Part shown: piece after piece, positions 11,104-21,503 of the stretch
Layout: each line of letters starts with the position of its first letter
How positions within the stretch are numbered: the stretch's first letter is position 1
Assembly: GCA_022578965.1 (NCBI GenBank)
Contig: MU400792.1
Span: 1 to 42,209, forward strand
Direction: 5' to 3'
Source: Xylaria sp. FL1777
Lineage: Eukaryota > Ascomycota > Sordariomycetes > Xylariales > Xylariaceae
Length of the DNA: 42,209 nt
Notes under the pieces: model-generated
The model's input: only the letters and a program-made list of their open reading frames with translations
Database searches by the model: none
Told to the model about the DNA's origin: nothing
Program-made: the position numbers and the translations under genes

Positions 11104-11207
11104 AAATTACTGCAAGTTTAGTAAGCACTAAATTACTATAAGCTTAATAAGCCTTAAATTACTATAAGCTTAGTAAGCTTTAAATTATTATAAACTTAGT
11201 AAGCTAA
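11104..11207. repeat. Four tandem 26-bp repeats
   Basis: Units at 11104-11129, 11130-11155, 11156-11181 and 11182-11207, of the form aaattactataagcttagta followed by agcttt. Units differ mainly by transitions. They lie between the promoter-like stretch and the Gypsy insertion, on what is probably the 5' side of the minus-strand unit at 1-3010. They may be leader or enhancer-type repeats. Confidence 0.8.
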
Positions 11208-11210
11208 GTA

Positions 11211-11350
11211 AGTTATTATGTAACTTTAGCTTTAGTTAATAAAAAAGAAGTACAAAGTATATATAGAAATATTAAGCCGCTTTAAAGGCCACCTTTGTGC
11301 TAATTTTATAATAGTTTATTAACTTATTTTATTTAACTTTATATATAAAG
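11211..11350 (-). promoter_or_regulatory. Promoter-like stretch of the interrupted minus-strand unit (tentative)
   Basis: This stretch is richer in G+C than its surroundings. On the minus strand it reads gcacaaaggtggcctttaaa, then gcggcttaatatttctatat and atactttgtacttc, so a TATATATA box lies at about 11255-11262. If the Gypsy element is removed, it lies upstream of the frame starting near 3010. It could instead be the 3' end of the ORF at 11580-15600. Confidence 0.3.
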
Positions 11351-13261
11351 CTAATTAAAAACAAAATTAATAGCTTTTTTATTATAAATGCTTAAAAAAT
11401 AAAGTTAATTATTTAATTTAGTTTTTTATTAATTGTTTATTAAAAGTATTTTTATAAGTTTATTTTTAAAGATATTAATAATACTTTAGTTTTGCTAAAT
11501 TTTAAGAATTTTATTAATTAGTTACAGGATTTCTTTTATTATTATATTTCTGCTAGTATAAATAAAATAGTTAGCTAGTAATATAACTTTGTTTTTTTTA
11601 TTAGGTTTTTTAATTCTTAAAATAAAAATAATTTCGCAAATTTTAAGTTTTAATGCGTTTAAGTTTATTGTATTATTTATTTTTTTTTAGTAGTTAATTA
11701 GCTAATTTTTTAATTATATTATATACTGCGTTAATAATTAAGCTAATAGTTAAAACATTAGTTTATTTAAACGTATTTATTACATTAGCAATATTAGTTA
11801 TATTAGTATAAAAATTAAAGTTATAGCTAAAAATATACGTATTAGTAGTAATTTATTTAAACATAAAAGTTAAGTTAATTAACTTATTTACGTAAAACAT
11901 ATTAAAAAACTCAAAATTATTAAAGATATAAATGCTTTTATTAATAACATTTAAGCTAATGCTAGTAATATTAATAGTTTTAGCGCTAATATTTTTAAGT
12001 ATTATGTTAAACAAGGCACTTATAGCTATAATACTTATAGTTAGCATAACTATTTTTAAATATGGTTTTTAGAATTCTTTTTTAGCTTTACTACTAAAAA
12101 ATTGCTTTTAAATAGTATTAATATAAGTACTTTTAAATATAATCTTAATTTAAAGCAAAAAATTAGCTAAAACTATACTTTTAAAAGTAGTAAACTTAAT
12201 AAATATAATTATACTATTTTTATAAAATAGCTTAAATATAAAATTATAATTAATAAGCAAAAGTTTATATATAGCTAAAGCTTATATTATAGCACTAGGC
12301 TTAAAAAATACTTCGTAAGTTAAAATAACTTTTTATATATATAAGTGCATATATAAGTATACTTAAAATAAAATTTCAAAATTATTTACGTTAACTATAA
12401 TTATTTTTGCTTTTTTATAATTAATAACTGCACTTTATAAGTTTAAACACTTCGTGCTTAATAAAAAACAAAGTGTTATATTTTTTTTAACTATTTAAGC
12501 TTTTTTTTTAATTTATAAAAGCTTAAAAAATCTATAATTATTATGTTTTAATAAGTAAAGTTTAAACTTAGCTTTTAATATGCAGTAAAAATAACCTTTA
12601 TTAATGCTTTTAATTTTTTTTGCTTATTTACTTTCTTAATATTTAATTATATATTTACAGGTATTAAAAAGCTTATATATAATAATGCTTTATAATGTAT
12701 TTATGTTTAAGCATACTTAAACTTTTTTACTATTAAGTTTAGCATATATATTTACTTTAAAATATAAATATTTAACGCTAAAACATTTTAATAAGTTATT
12801 TAAAGTATTAATAACTAAAAGTGCTTAACGTATATAAAGTATAATTAGTTTAGCTTTAGATTTAACGCTTTTAATTTCCGTAAAAACGCTTATTTTTAGC
12901 TAACATAAAGCTAAGTTTACTTATAATTTATTTGCACTATAAGTCTTTAAGTAATAAAATAGCTAATTACGAAAATTAAACAAAATATAACAACGCTTAT
13001 ATATATACATTATTAAATTAGCAAGCAACTAAAATATAATTTGTTTATATAAGCAATTAGTACATTTATAAACATATTAATTTTTATTACGCAACAAATT
13101 AAAAGTTTTTTTATAGTATTTATATATATTACTATAGTTTATTACTATAAAAGCTACGCTATTTAAGCTTTCTAAAAAAAAAAAAGTTAAGTTTTTAAAC
13201 TTAAAAAAAGTAAACTTAAAATTAAAGTTTATAAAATAAGCTTAGTTATAATTTTTTTTGT

Positions 13262-13315
13262 GCTTATTATATTTATTTTAATAACATTTGCAATTATATT
13301 TGCATTTATGTTTTT
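13262..13315 (-). other. Cys/His cluster in the long minus-strand ORF
   Basis: In frame, KKHKCKYNCKCY*NKYNKHK. With Tyr read as possible former Cys or His, this could be a zinc-binding site, but no standard CCHC or C2H2 spacing fits without extra assumptions. Confidence 0.3.
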
Positions 13316-15366
13316 TTTTCTTTTATAAAAGCTTATTGTTATTATTTTTATTATTTTTGCTAAACATATTTTTATTTTCTGATTTATATTTATACTTATT
13401 TTTTTAGAACTTATAATTATAACTTTTAAGCAAAAGCAATTAGTGTTATATATATTGTTTTTTTTTTGTGTATATAAAAGAACATCTTTTTTGCTGCTGC
13501 AATAAAAATTAGCTTTGCTTTAACAACTTTAGTTATATATTTAGCTAAAGATTTCTTTTTTTTAAAAACCTAAAAATATTACTTAATGTTTATATTTATA
13601 TAAGTTTAAATAAAAACTATTACGCTTTACTAATTATTATTGTTTTTAATTAAAGTTTTTATTGCTTTAATATATTATAGCTTTTTTTAAATAAAAGTTA
13701 TTATTACTATGTTTTTTTAAGCTATGTTTTTTAAAGTAAGCTTAGTGCTATTAAATTATTAAATTGCTTGAAAAGCAAGCATTATAAATTAAATCATAAG
13801 TTTATTAAATATTTTGTTTAATTTTTTAATATAATAGCTTATATGTATAGCTAATGTTAACTTATTATTTTATTATATTACTGCAGTTTTTTTTAACAAA
13901 GTTTAAAACATTTTTAATATTTGCTTTTTATTAAAGTTATAAATATTTAAATTTTTAAAAAACAAAAAAATATAATTTATAAAATAATAAATATTAATAA
14001 AGATTAGTTTATTACTATTTATAACTATGCTAATATTTTTAAAATTATTTTAATTAGAATTAAAATAGCTAATATTAAAACGTTTTAGCTTATTTAATTT
14101 GCTAATAGTAAATCTGTTTGATTTTTTTTTAAAAGTAGTACTTTAGTTAATATAATTGCTTTAATTAAGCAAGTTAACTTTATTTTTGCAAAAAAGTCGT
14201 TTATTGCCTTTATTATTACTATTATTATTATTTAAAAAATTATCTAGATTTAAATTAACGTTTATGTTTATATGTTTTTTAGCTTTTTTTTATAACTATT
14301 AAAAATATAACCTTTTGCTTTTTTAAACTACTAATACGTAATAAAAAACTTAAATAGTTTATTTTAGTTAAAACTATTGCTTTTAAATGTTATTTTATAT
14401 ATAGTTAATTATATAAGTATAAAAGTAGCAGCTTTTATATTAAAAATAAAAGTAAAGTTAGTTATTATAAGTAGCGCTATTATTATTGTTATATTAGCTA
14501 TAATACTTGCAGTAAATAATACAAAAAGCACAAAAGCTACCGTTTAAGCAAAAAGTGCTACTAAAAAAGCCGTTAAATAAGCAGTTTTAATTAATAAATG
14601 TAGTATTATATTAAAGTTAAACTAAAAAGCAAAAAAACAATTAATGCTTATTAAACTAAAAGTTGTTAAGTGTAATAGTTTTTATAGTAGTTTTTAATAA
14701 AAGTTGCTTGCTAATTTAACAAGTGTAGCTATTATAAATATTAAAAATAAAGCTGCTTTATTTTCATAAAGCAATTATAATTTAAAACTAAATGCATTTA
14801 TATAAAATAAAAGCAAAAATAGCTAAAATAAAACTAGTTGTTTTAATATTAGCTAACGTAATACTAGTATTTTTAATAGCAATAGTGCTAAACTATTGCA
14901 AATATAAAATGTATAGTTTAGAAGTTTTTTTAATATATTTTTTATTTAATTATTACTTTTAATAATTTAGTTTATTGTTTTTTAAAAATAATTAACTTGC
15001 TTACTTAAAGTATTTAAATCTTTAGTAAACATTTTATTAGTTTTTAAAAAATCTAGCTTATAATAAACATTTTTGTTTAGTTTTTTTTAGTTTTAAAAGA
15101 TTTAAGCTATTCTTTAATTTTAATTAGCTAATTTATTTATTAAGTATTGCTATGTTTTTTATTGTTACTTATTTGCTTTAAAATTAGCAATAGACCTTTT
15201 TTTTAATTAAAAAAAGAACTATTGGTATTAATATTAGCTATAGCTGCTTTTTTTAGTAAAAAAGCACTTATAGTTTGCAAGTCTTAAGTTCTTTTTTTAA
15301 AATAAACTAGCTTAAAAGTAAGCATAAAACGTAGTAATTATAAACTGTAAAATGCATGCAACATTA

Positions 15367-15449
15367 GCAGTTAATTTAGTAAATTAGTTAGTTTTTTGCT
15401 TTTAAAAGGTTTAAGCAGTTAATTTAGCAAATTAGCCGGTTTTTTGCTT
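15367..15449 (-). repeat. Duplicated 48-bp unit (16 codons)
   Basis: A 35-bp core, gcagttaatttagyaaatta followed by gyygttttttgctt, occurs at 15367-15401 and 15415-15449, a 48-bp period. The copies differ only by C/T or G/A. On the minus strand they encode KQKTG*FAKLTA and KQKTN*FTKLTA in the ORF frame, so the duplication preserved the reading frame. Confidence 0.75.
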
Positions 15450-15884
15450 ATTTTAGCAAGTTTTAGTGTTAAGTTTTTAATAATAGATTTAGTTTTAAAA
15501 CTTTTGTAGTTTAACAAGGTACCTATTTGTAAATCTAAAAATAAGTCATTAAAATATTTGCTTAGTAAATCGTTTTGTTTATTTTTTTAGCTTGCTATTA
15601 AAGCTAATAGCAGTAAATAATGCAAGCTAAAAAATAACATAAAGTATAAAATATAAATATATAAAGTGGTGCTAAAATTTAATGCATTAAAATATGCAAG
15701 TATATAAGTAAATATAAATTAGCATATTTTTAAAACTTAGAAAATTTCTTTAAGTTTAACCGGGTTTATACTTAATTAAGTTAATATTACTTGCTTATTA
15801 GCTGCTTTATTAAATTGTTATATAACTTTACAAAGCAAATAATTTAAAATTAAAAGTGCAATTAAATATAACGCAAATATAATA

Positions 15885-16340
15885 GAATTAGGTAAAATAT
15901 ATTAGGTATTACACATATTAAAAAACCTAGTACGAGCAAAAAATAGCTAAATGTAATACAAACTAATATTTTAAAAACTAGAAGTTATATAACTATAAAC
16001 ATTAACACAAAATCAAATGTAGTAATATTTAAGCAGCATAACTATTTAGCAAGTATAAAATATATAAAGTACTTAGCTAATAAATAATTAATAATTAATA
16101 ATTAACGCTTGCAAATAGCATAAATCCTTGCAGTTAATTATTTTAGGTGCTTCAAACTAAAAACATAAAATAGCAAGCTGCGTTTACTATAAGCTATAAC
16201 TTACCTTTTTTAAGGGCCCATGCAAATATATTTATAGGTTTAAAGCCTGCGTTTTATGTATTTTAGTTTAAAGAACTTTTGTTAATTTTTAAGCTAGGGT
16301 TTACTTTGTATACATATGTATACTATTTATATTTATAAAC
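15885..16340. other. Less mutated non-coding stretch
   Basis: No sustained frame. It keeps motifs that are rare elsewhere, such as taagggcccatgc, aagcctgcg and gctagggttt. An imperfect inverted repeat pairs tattacac (about 15910) with gtaataca (about 15953). By position it could be the 5' region or an LTR-like control region of the minus-strand ORF at 11580-15600, but I found no second copy in the window. Confidence 0.35.
16308..16323. repeat. 16-bp perfect palindrome
   Basis: gtatacatatgtatac is its own reverse complement. It may be a protein-binding site or chance in AT-rich DNA. Confidence 0.6.
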
Positions 16341-19300
16341 TATTTACTAATAAAACCTAAAAATAACAATTATAATATTGCTTAAGGCTTTTTATAGTAA
16401 TATTTATATTTAGCGCTAACTTTATAATTAAAATACTTTATTATATTATAGTGTTTTAAGCTTAAACAGTTAAAAATTAAGCTTTATTTATTAATTTATT
16501 AACTAGTGTTATTTTTTTATTTTATTATAAAACTGCAAACTTTTAACAATTCTAGCTTTAGCTTAATTAATAGTTGTTTTTTAAAAAAACCAATAGCTTT
16601 AAAACTTTTAGAATTTATTAAAAAACTTAGCAAACTAAATAAACTAGCTAATAACGTAGTATTAAAGCATTTATTTAGCAATTATATTTAGTATTTTATA
16701 TAGCATATTTTGCTGCAATTAAAACATAATTAATAGTACATATTAAAATATAACTTTATATAAGCTATTACTAGTGTTATTTTAAATTATTGTTAATTTA
16801 ATAAATTATATAAGCTTAAGCTTAAAGCTAAGCAAATTAAATTAATTTAGCATATAATATTTTATTATAGTAATACTATATTAATAGCTTAAACTAGTTA
16901 TAAAAAAAGCATTATATTATAAACTGTTTTAATTATTATGTAAAATATAATAACTTTATAGTTATGCTTATTAAAACAATTAAAATATAATTAATTTAAC
17001 TTAATTGCTTAAATTTTTAATATTTGTTTATTATTAATAATAAATAATATAACAAAGGTTAATTAGTATTATATAAATAATTATAAAAGTATGTTTTTAT
17101 TATTTAATAAAATAATGCTATATAAGCTAAGTTAGCTTTAAAACGCTTTATATATGTTATTTTTAAGCTTAAATAAGCTACTTAAAAAGATTTTATTAAT
17201 TTGCTTTATAACTTTTTGTTTAACTAAAAAATTAGGTTTATAGCTATTAATAAGCTTTATATAGTTTATTAATAAAAAGATTTCTAAATTGCATACTTTA
17301 ATATATATTATATAAAAGCGTTAGTTTTATAAAATATATTATAGTTTAGTTATATTGCTATATTAAGCTTAAACGCTTAAAAGTTTATATTATTTAAAGC
17401 TAGATTTTAATAGCAAAATACTTATTTAAAAAAACTATAATTTGTTTATGTTTTAGTTAATTAGCTTAATATATTTTTTGTTGTTTATTTTATAAAAAAA
17501 GGTATTATTATAAAAAATTACTAGCAATTAAGTTTTTTAATTAGCAGAATATAGCATAATATAGCACACTTAATCCTTAAAACTATTGTTTTTATAAATA
17601 GTAAAAAAAAGCTTATTACTACGTGCTATTTTTTAATAATATAGCTTTAAAAGTTAAAGTTTACTTTAACTAAAGTAAAGCGCTTTATTTAAAAATATAA
17701 TATAAATATATGTTTTAATAATTAATAATAGTTATATAACAAGTTTATAAAGCTAAACTTTTTTTGTTAAATTATGTTTATTATTATAGCTTTTAAAATA
17801 AAAATAAATATTTGTAATATAATATATATTATTTAGTTTAGCTTTATTACTTTTAAAAACTTTTTAAACTTATTATAAAAGTTTAGTTAAGCTGTTTAAA
17901 ATAGTATAATATAAAAAATAGCATTTTTTTTTGCTTTTTATTAATATTTTCATTTATTAAAAGCGCAAAAAGTTAAGCTTTTTTAACTAAAGCATAAAAA
18001 AACGCTACTAAAAAATAATTAAAATAATTTACGCTTTATAATAAACATAAGCAATAATGCATTAAAAAGCTTAATGTTTAATTATATATAGTTTATATTT
18101 TTAAACTACTAATTAATTATAATTAATAAGCTTAAAAATAAAAATAATTTAATAGTTAATTTTAAACTAAAACAGTTTAAGCTAGTTAAGCTTGCTAAAT
18201 AAACTAAAGCTAAACTAAAGTTTAAAAATAAGCTATAAGCTATTTAACTAAATATATATAAGTTTATAAATACGAAATGCTTTAAAAAATATGCTTTATA
18301 GTTTTTATAGCAGCTAAATAATAAAAATATTAAAAGGCAAAAAAATATATAAGAAAAAATATACTATAACTTATGTTATTATAACCTTAGTTAACTACTA
18401 AAGTTATTACTAAAAATACGCTAGCAGTTTATGCATTAAAAAAAAACTATTTTTTAGTTTTTATAGCAAAAGCTTTAAAAATTTTACATAAAATACTCTA
18501 TAAACTTATATTAATATTTAAACTTTGCTATTAATAATATAATAAAATATTTTATACTAAAAAAAGTTTAATAATATATTGCTGCTATGTTTAATAAAAT
18601 AATTAATATAAATACTATGTTTTTTTTAGTTTAAAATGCTATAAAAATATTTAAATAAAATAAATAGAAAAAATATAGCTATGTTTTATATGCTAAGCTT
18701 TTTATAATATATTAGCATACTTTTAATAAGCATGCTAAACATTTTATAAACAAAGCATAAATTAAAAATATTACTAAAAATATATTTTATTTAACTTTAA
18801 AATTAATACTAAAAATGCAAATAAAGCAGCAATTAAATACTTATTAAACGCTTAATATATAGTTAAGCTAATTAGCTTTACGCTTAATAGCAGTTATAAC
18901 TTCTGTTTTATTATTTTTAGTAAAACTAACTATAATTATATTATTTTTAAGTGCGTTTTTTATATATATAAATATATTATTAGCTATAAATTTACTAATA
19001 TAATTTAGATTACTAAAGCGTAATAAAAAATCGCTAGCAAATAATAGTTTTAAAAGGCTAAAAAAAAAGCAAAAAAAGTAAAACATATATAATATTTTAT
19101 GCTAATTTATATTTAGCTATAGTTTTTTAGTTTTTCTTTTTTTTTTTTTTTGCTTTTTTATAATTAAAAGTATATAGCTGCTGTTTTTTATTACTTTTAA
19201 TAAATAGCTTATTTTTATTAGCTAAACTTAATATGTTTTGCTATATTAAAACTTTAGTTAGTTAAACAACTTTAATATTAAATTTATTAATTTTAATATT

Positions 19301-20006
19301 AGCAAATTATTGCTTTTTTTTCATTAATAGATTTAGCCTATTAAAAGGATTATATAACGTAATATAGCTATTAGTACGTTTTTTAGTATTGCTATTAATA
19401 TATATTTTGCAAGTATATTTAATAATATTTTAGTTAATAAAAAAAAAAGTATGCTGCTTATTTTAATATGTTTAAAAGAACTGTTTTATACTATTATAAA
19501 TTAAAGCAATATAAAAGCTTATAATAGCTAATTAATTAAATATAATAAAAACATTTTGCGTAAAGTTTTTGTTATTTTTTATATTAATTATAAAAGTATT
19601 ATTAATATGCTTTAAAGCTAAATTAATAGCTTTTTATTTGCTTTTAGCTATAGTATACTAAACAAAGTTTAATTGCAGTATTTTTATTATAAGTTCTAGT
19701 TTTATAACATTAAAATAAAGTAACTAAGCAAAATATAACATTTTTAGTTTATAATTACTAAACTTTCTTTTATAAAAAAAAATAAAAAAATAAGAAATAA
19801 TTTAACGTAATACTTCATAATTGCTAAGTTAAACTATTATAGTTATTATAAATAAATATTTTATAATACTTATGTATTAATAACAGCTTTAAAACTTAAT
19901 GTTAATTAATTTGCTTTTGTTTTAAATATATTTTTTTGTTTAACTTATATATTTTAACTATTAAAACTATAAAGCTATAATTTTTTGCTTAAGTAATATA
20001 AGATTT
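16341..20006. other. AT-rich stretch, nothing recognised
   Basis: About 3.7 kb of strongly AT-rich DNA. I see no coherent multi-hundred-codon frame in the parts read. The longest open piece is a 72-codon minus-strand frame at 19086-18868, ending NNKTEVITAIKRKAN; a stop follows and the frame continues briefly, so it may be a fragment of a decayed gene. A 61-codon plus piece at 16506-16691 is not supported as coding. Confidence 0.4.
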
Positions 20007-20009
20007 AAT

Positions 20010-21250
20010 CTTTTTGTTCTTTAGGTTAAGGTTAGCAGCATGTTTATATGTTTAACTTAGTGAAAATTTCTATTGATTTTTTTACTAATAGCTTTTATGC
20101 TTAATTATCTGCTAGCTTTATGTGCTTTTATTTCTGCAATTTGCTGGCTTAGCGTAACGGTACTTTTGCATTGCTTTATTTAGAGCTAATTATTTTTTTT
20201 TTGCTGCTTAATATATTTAATCTTTTGTATATTAACCTTTTTATAACACTATAACTTTTTTAATGTATATTATAAAAATTTGTTTTTAAATTTTATTGCT
20301 TGTTATTATTGCTTTTTTTTCTTTTTTTTTTTTTTTTTGTTTTTATTGTATTTGTATTTTTGTTGTAGCTTGTTTTCTTTTAAGTTGCGCGCTATTATTG
20401 AGCTTATTTTCTAGTGCTTGTTTAATGCTTGTTTAGCGCTTTTTTAGCTTTTTTTTAGCGCTTTTATTTGTTGTATTGCTATTTTTGCTTGCTTTACTAT
20501 TTTTTTTGTAGCTTAATTACTATGCTTTTATTAGCTGCTAAATATAATTAGCGGAAACGCGAAAAAGCTTAAGCATAACAAATTGTTAAACTAAAATAAA
20601 AAGCTGCTTAATCTTTTAGTTAATTCTGTATTTTTTTTTTGACCTGTTTTTTAATAAAAATACTTCGGCACTTATATATTTTTATGCTTTTATTTTACTG
20701 CTTTTAATTTTTAATTTGCTTTTGTATTACTGTTATTTTATTTGTAGCTAATTTTATTTATTTTTTTTTTTTTATAAACGTTTTGTTTTTAACTATTTAA
20801 CTTTTTTTTATTTATTTTTAAGTGCTATTACTACTTTTTATTTCTTTGTTTAAATTATTTGTAGAACTGCTATATATAAATAGCTTTGCTTTTTTAGATT
20901 TAAATAATAGTAATGCTATGAATTTTAAACTGCTTAAACTAGAACTTTTTTTTTTTTTTGCTTTTTTTACTTGTTTTTAATTTTAAAGTTTTTTTAGTTT
21001 TAATAACTTAAGCTTTTTTAATAGCAATAAAAATAATAGCACTGTTTTAAATGCTTTAAAACTAGTTATTTTTTTTTTTAATCTTTTTTTTGTTTTTTAT
21101 GCTTTATATTTTAAATAAGCTTGTTGCTTTATTGTTTAACTTTTTTTTTACTTTGTTATAGCAAAATTTTTTTGTTTTTATTGCTAGTAAAGCTTTTATT
21201 TTTAGCAAACATTGTTTTTTTGCTTTTGCTTTTTTTTTTTATTACTAGTT
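20010..21250 (-). pseudogene. Lys/Gln-rich minus-strand ORF of copy A
   Basis: A minus-strand frame (codon first base divisible by 3) reads for about 410 codons without a frameshift; stops are TAA or TAG at likely Gln or Arg codons. Recognisable stretches are AYLKYKA*KTKKRLKKK, SSSLSSLKFIALLLF, KIYKCRSIFIKK*V and AFSRFR*LYLAANKSIVIK. The last third is nearly all Lys, Gln and Asn, and original Glu codons probably now read Lys. Such a charged, coiled-coil-like tail is common at the C-terminus of fungal DDE transposases and in gag-like proteins, but I see no catalytic motif, so no family is assigned. The hairpin at 21436-21503 lies upstream of the apparent start. Confidence 0.4.
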
Positions 21251-21435
21251 TACTATAATTAGTTTAACTAGCAGTTTTTTCTTTTATTTAATAATATACA
21301 TTATTACATATAAAAATAAATTTTATACTTTTATTTTTATTAATGTAACTATAGTATGTTTTATTTTTTGTTTTTTTTGTTTTTTTTTATTTTTGTTTGT
21401 ATTGTTAGTTTGCTTATATTTTTAGAACGGCTTTT

Positions 21436-21503
21436 AAAAAACAAAATATTTTAAAACCTAAAGTTTTTAGAAAAACTATAAGTTTTGAAATATTTTGTTT
21501 TTT
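21436..21503. repeat. Long hairpin, copy A (33-bp arms)
   Basis: Arms 21436-21468 and 21471-21503 pair over 33 positions with three mismatches, two of them transitions. The outer stem is aaaaaacaaaatattt. The same position in copies B and C carries a hairpin whose stem reads aaaaaactaaatattt, a compensated change. Confidence 0.85.

Larger units (their letters stand above)
11580..15600 (-). pseudogene. Very long decayed minus-strand ORF, unidentified
   Basis: One minus-strand frame (codon first base congruent to 2 mod 3) is readable from about 15600 down to about 11580, roughly 1,300 codons, with no frameshift detected in the parts I translated (15600-15000, 13380-12720 and 12047-11580). Stops are almost all TAA or TAG. 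In order: a basic region with a duplicated 16-residue unit (15449-15367), a Gln/Lys-rich probable coiled coil (RIAQIF*N*KKLNKNVYY, about 15110-15062), a Cys/His cluster (13315-13262), a Cys/Tyr-rich part (YKCTNCLYK) and a Thr/Ser/Asn-rich tail. The longest open piece is 12047-11853, starting MLTISIIAISALF. Original Asp/Glu may now read Asn/Lys, so the tail was probably acidic. I do not recognise a family; a retroelement or a large host-like protein are both possible. Confidence 0.42.

Noticed and set aside
13262..13315. Copia-type gag zinc knuckle followed by protease
   Set aside because: CX2CX4HX4C spacing cannot be obtained, and the peptide downstream (IVINYSN) does not align with a D-[ST]-G-A motif.
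16294..16304. Telomere-like gctagggttt
   Set aside because: A single occurrence, no tandem TTAGGG array.
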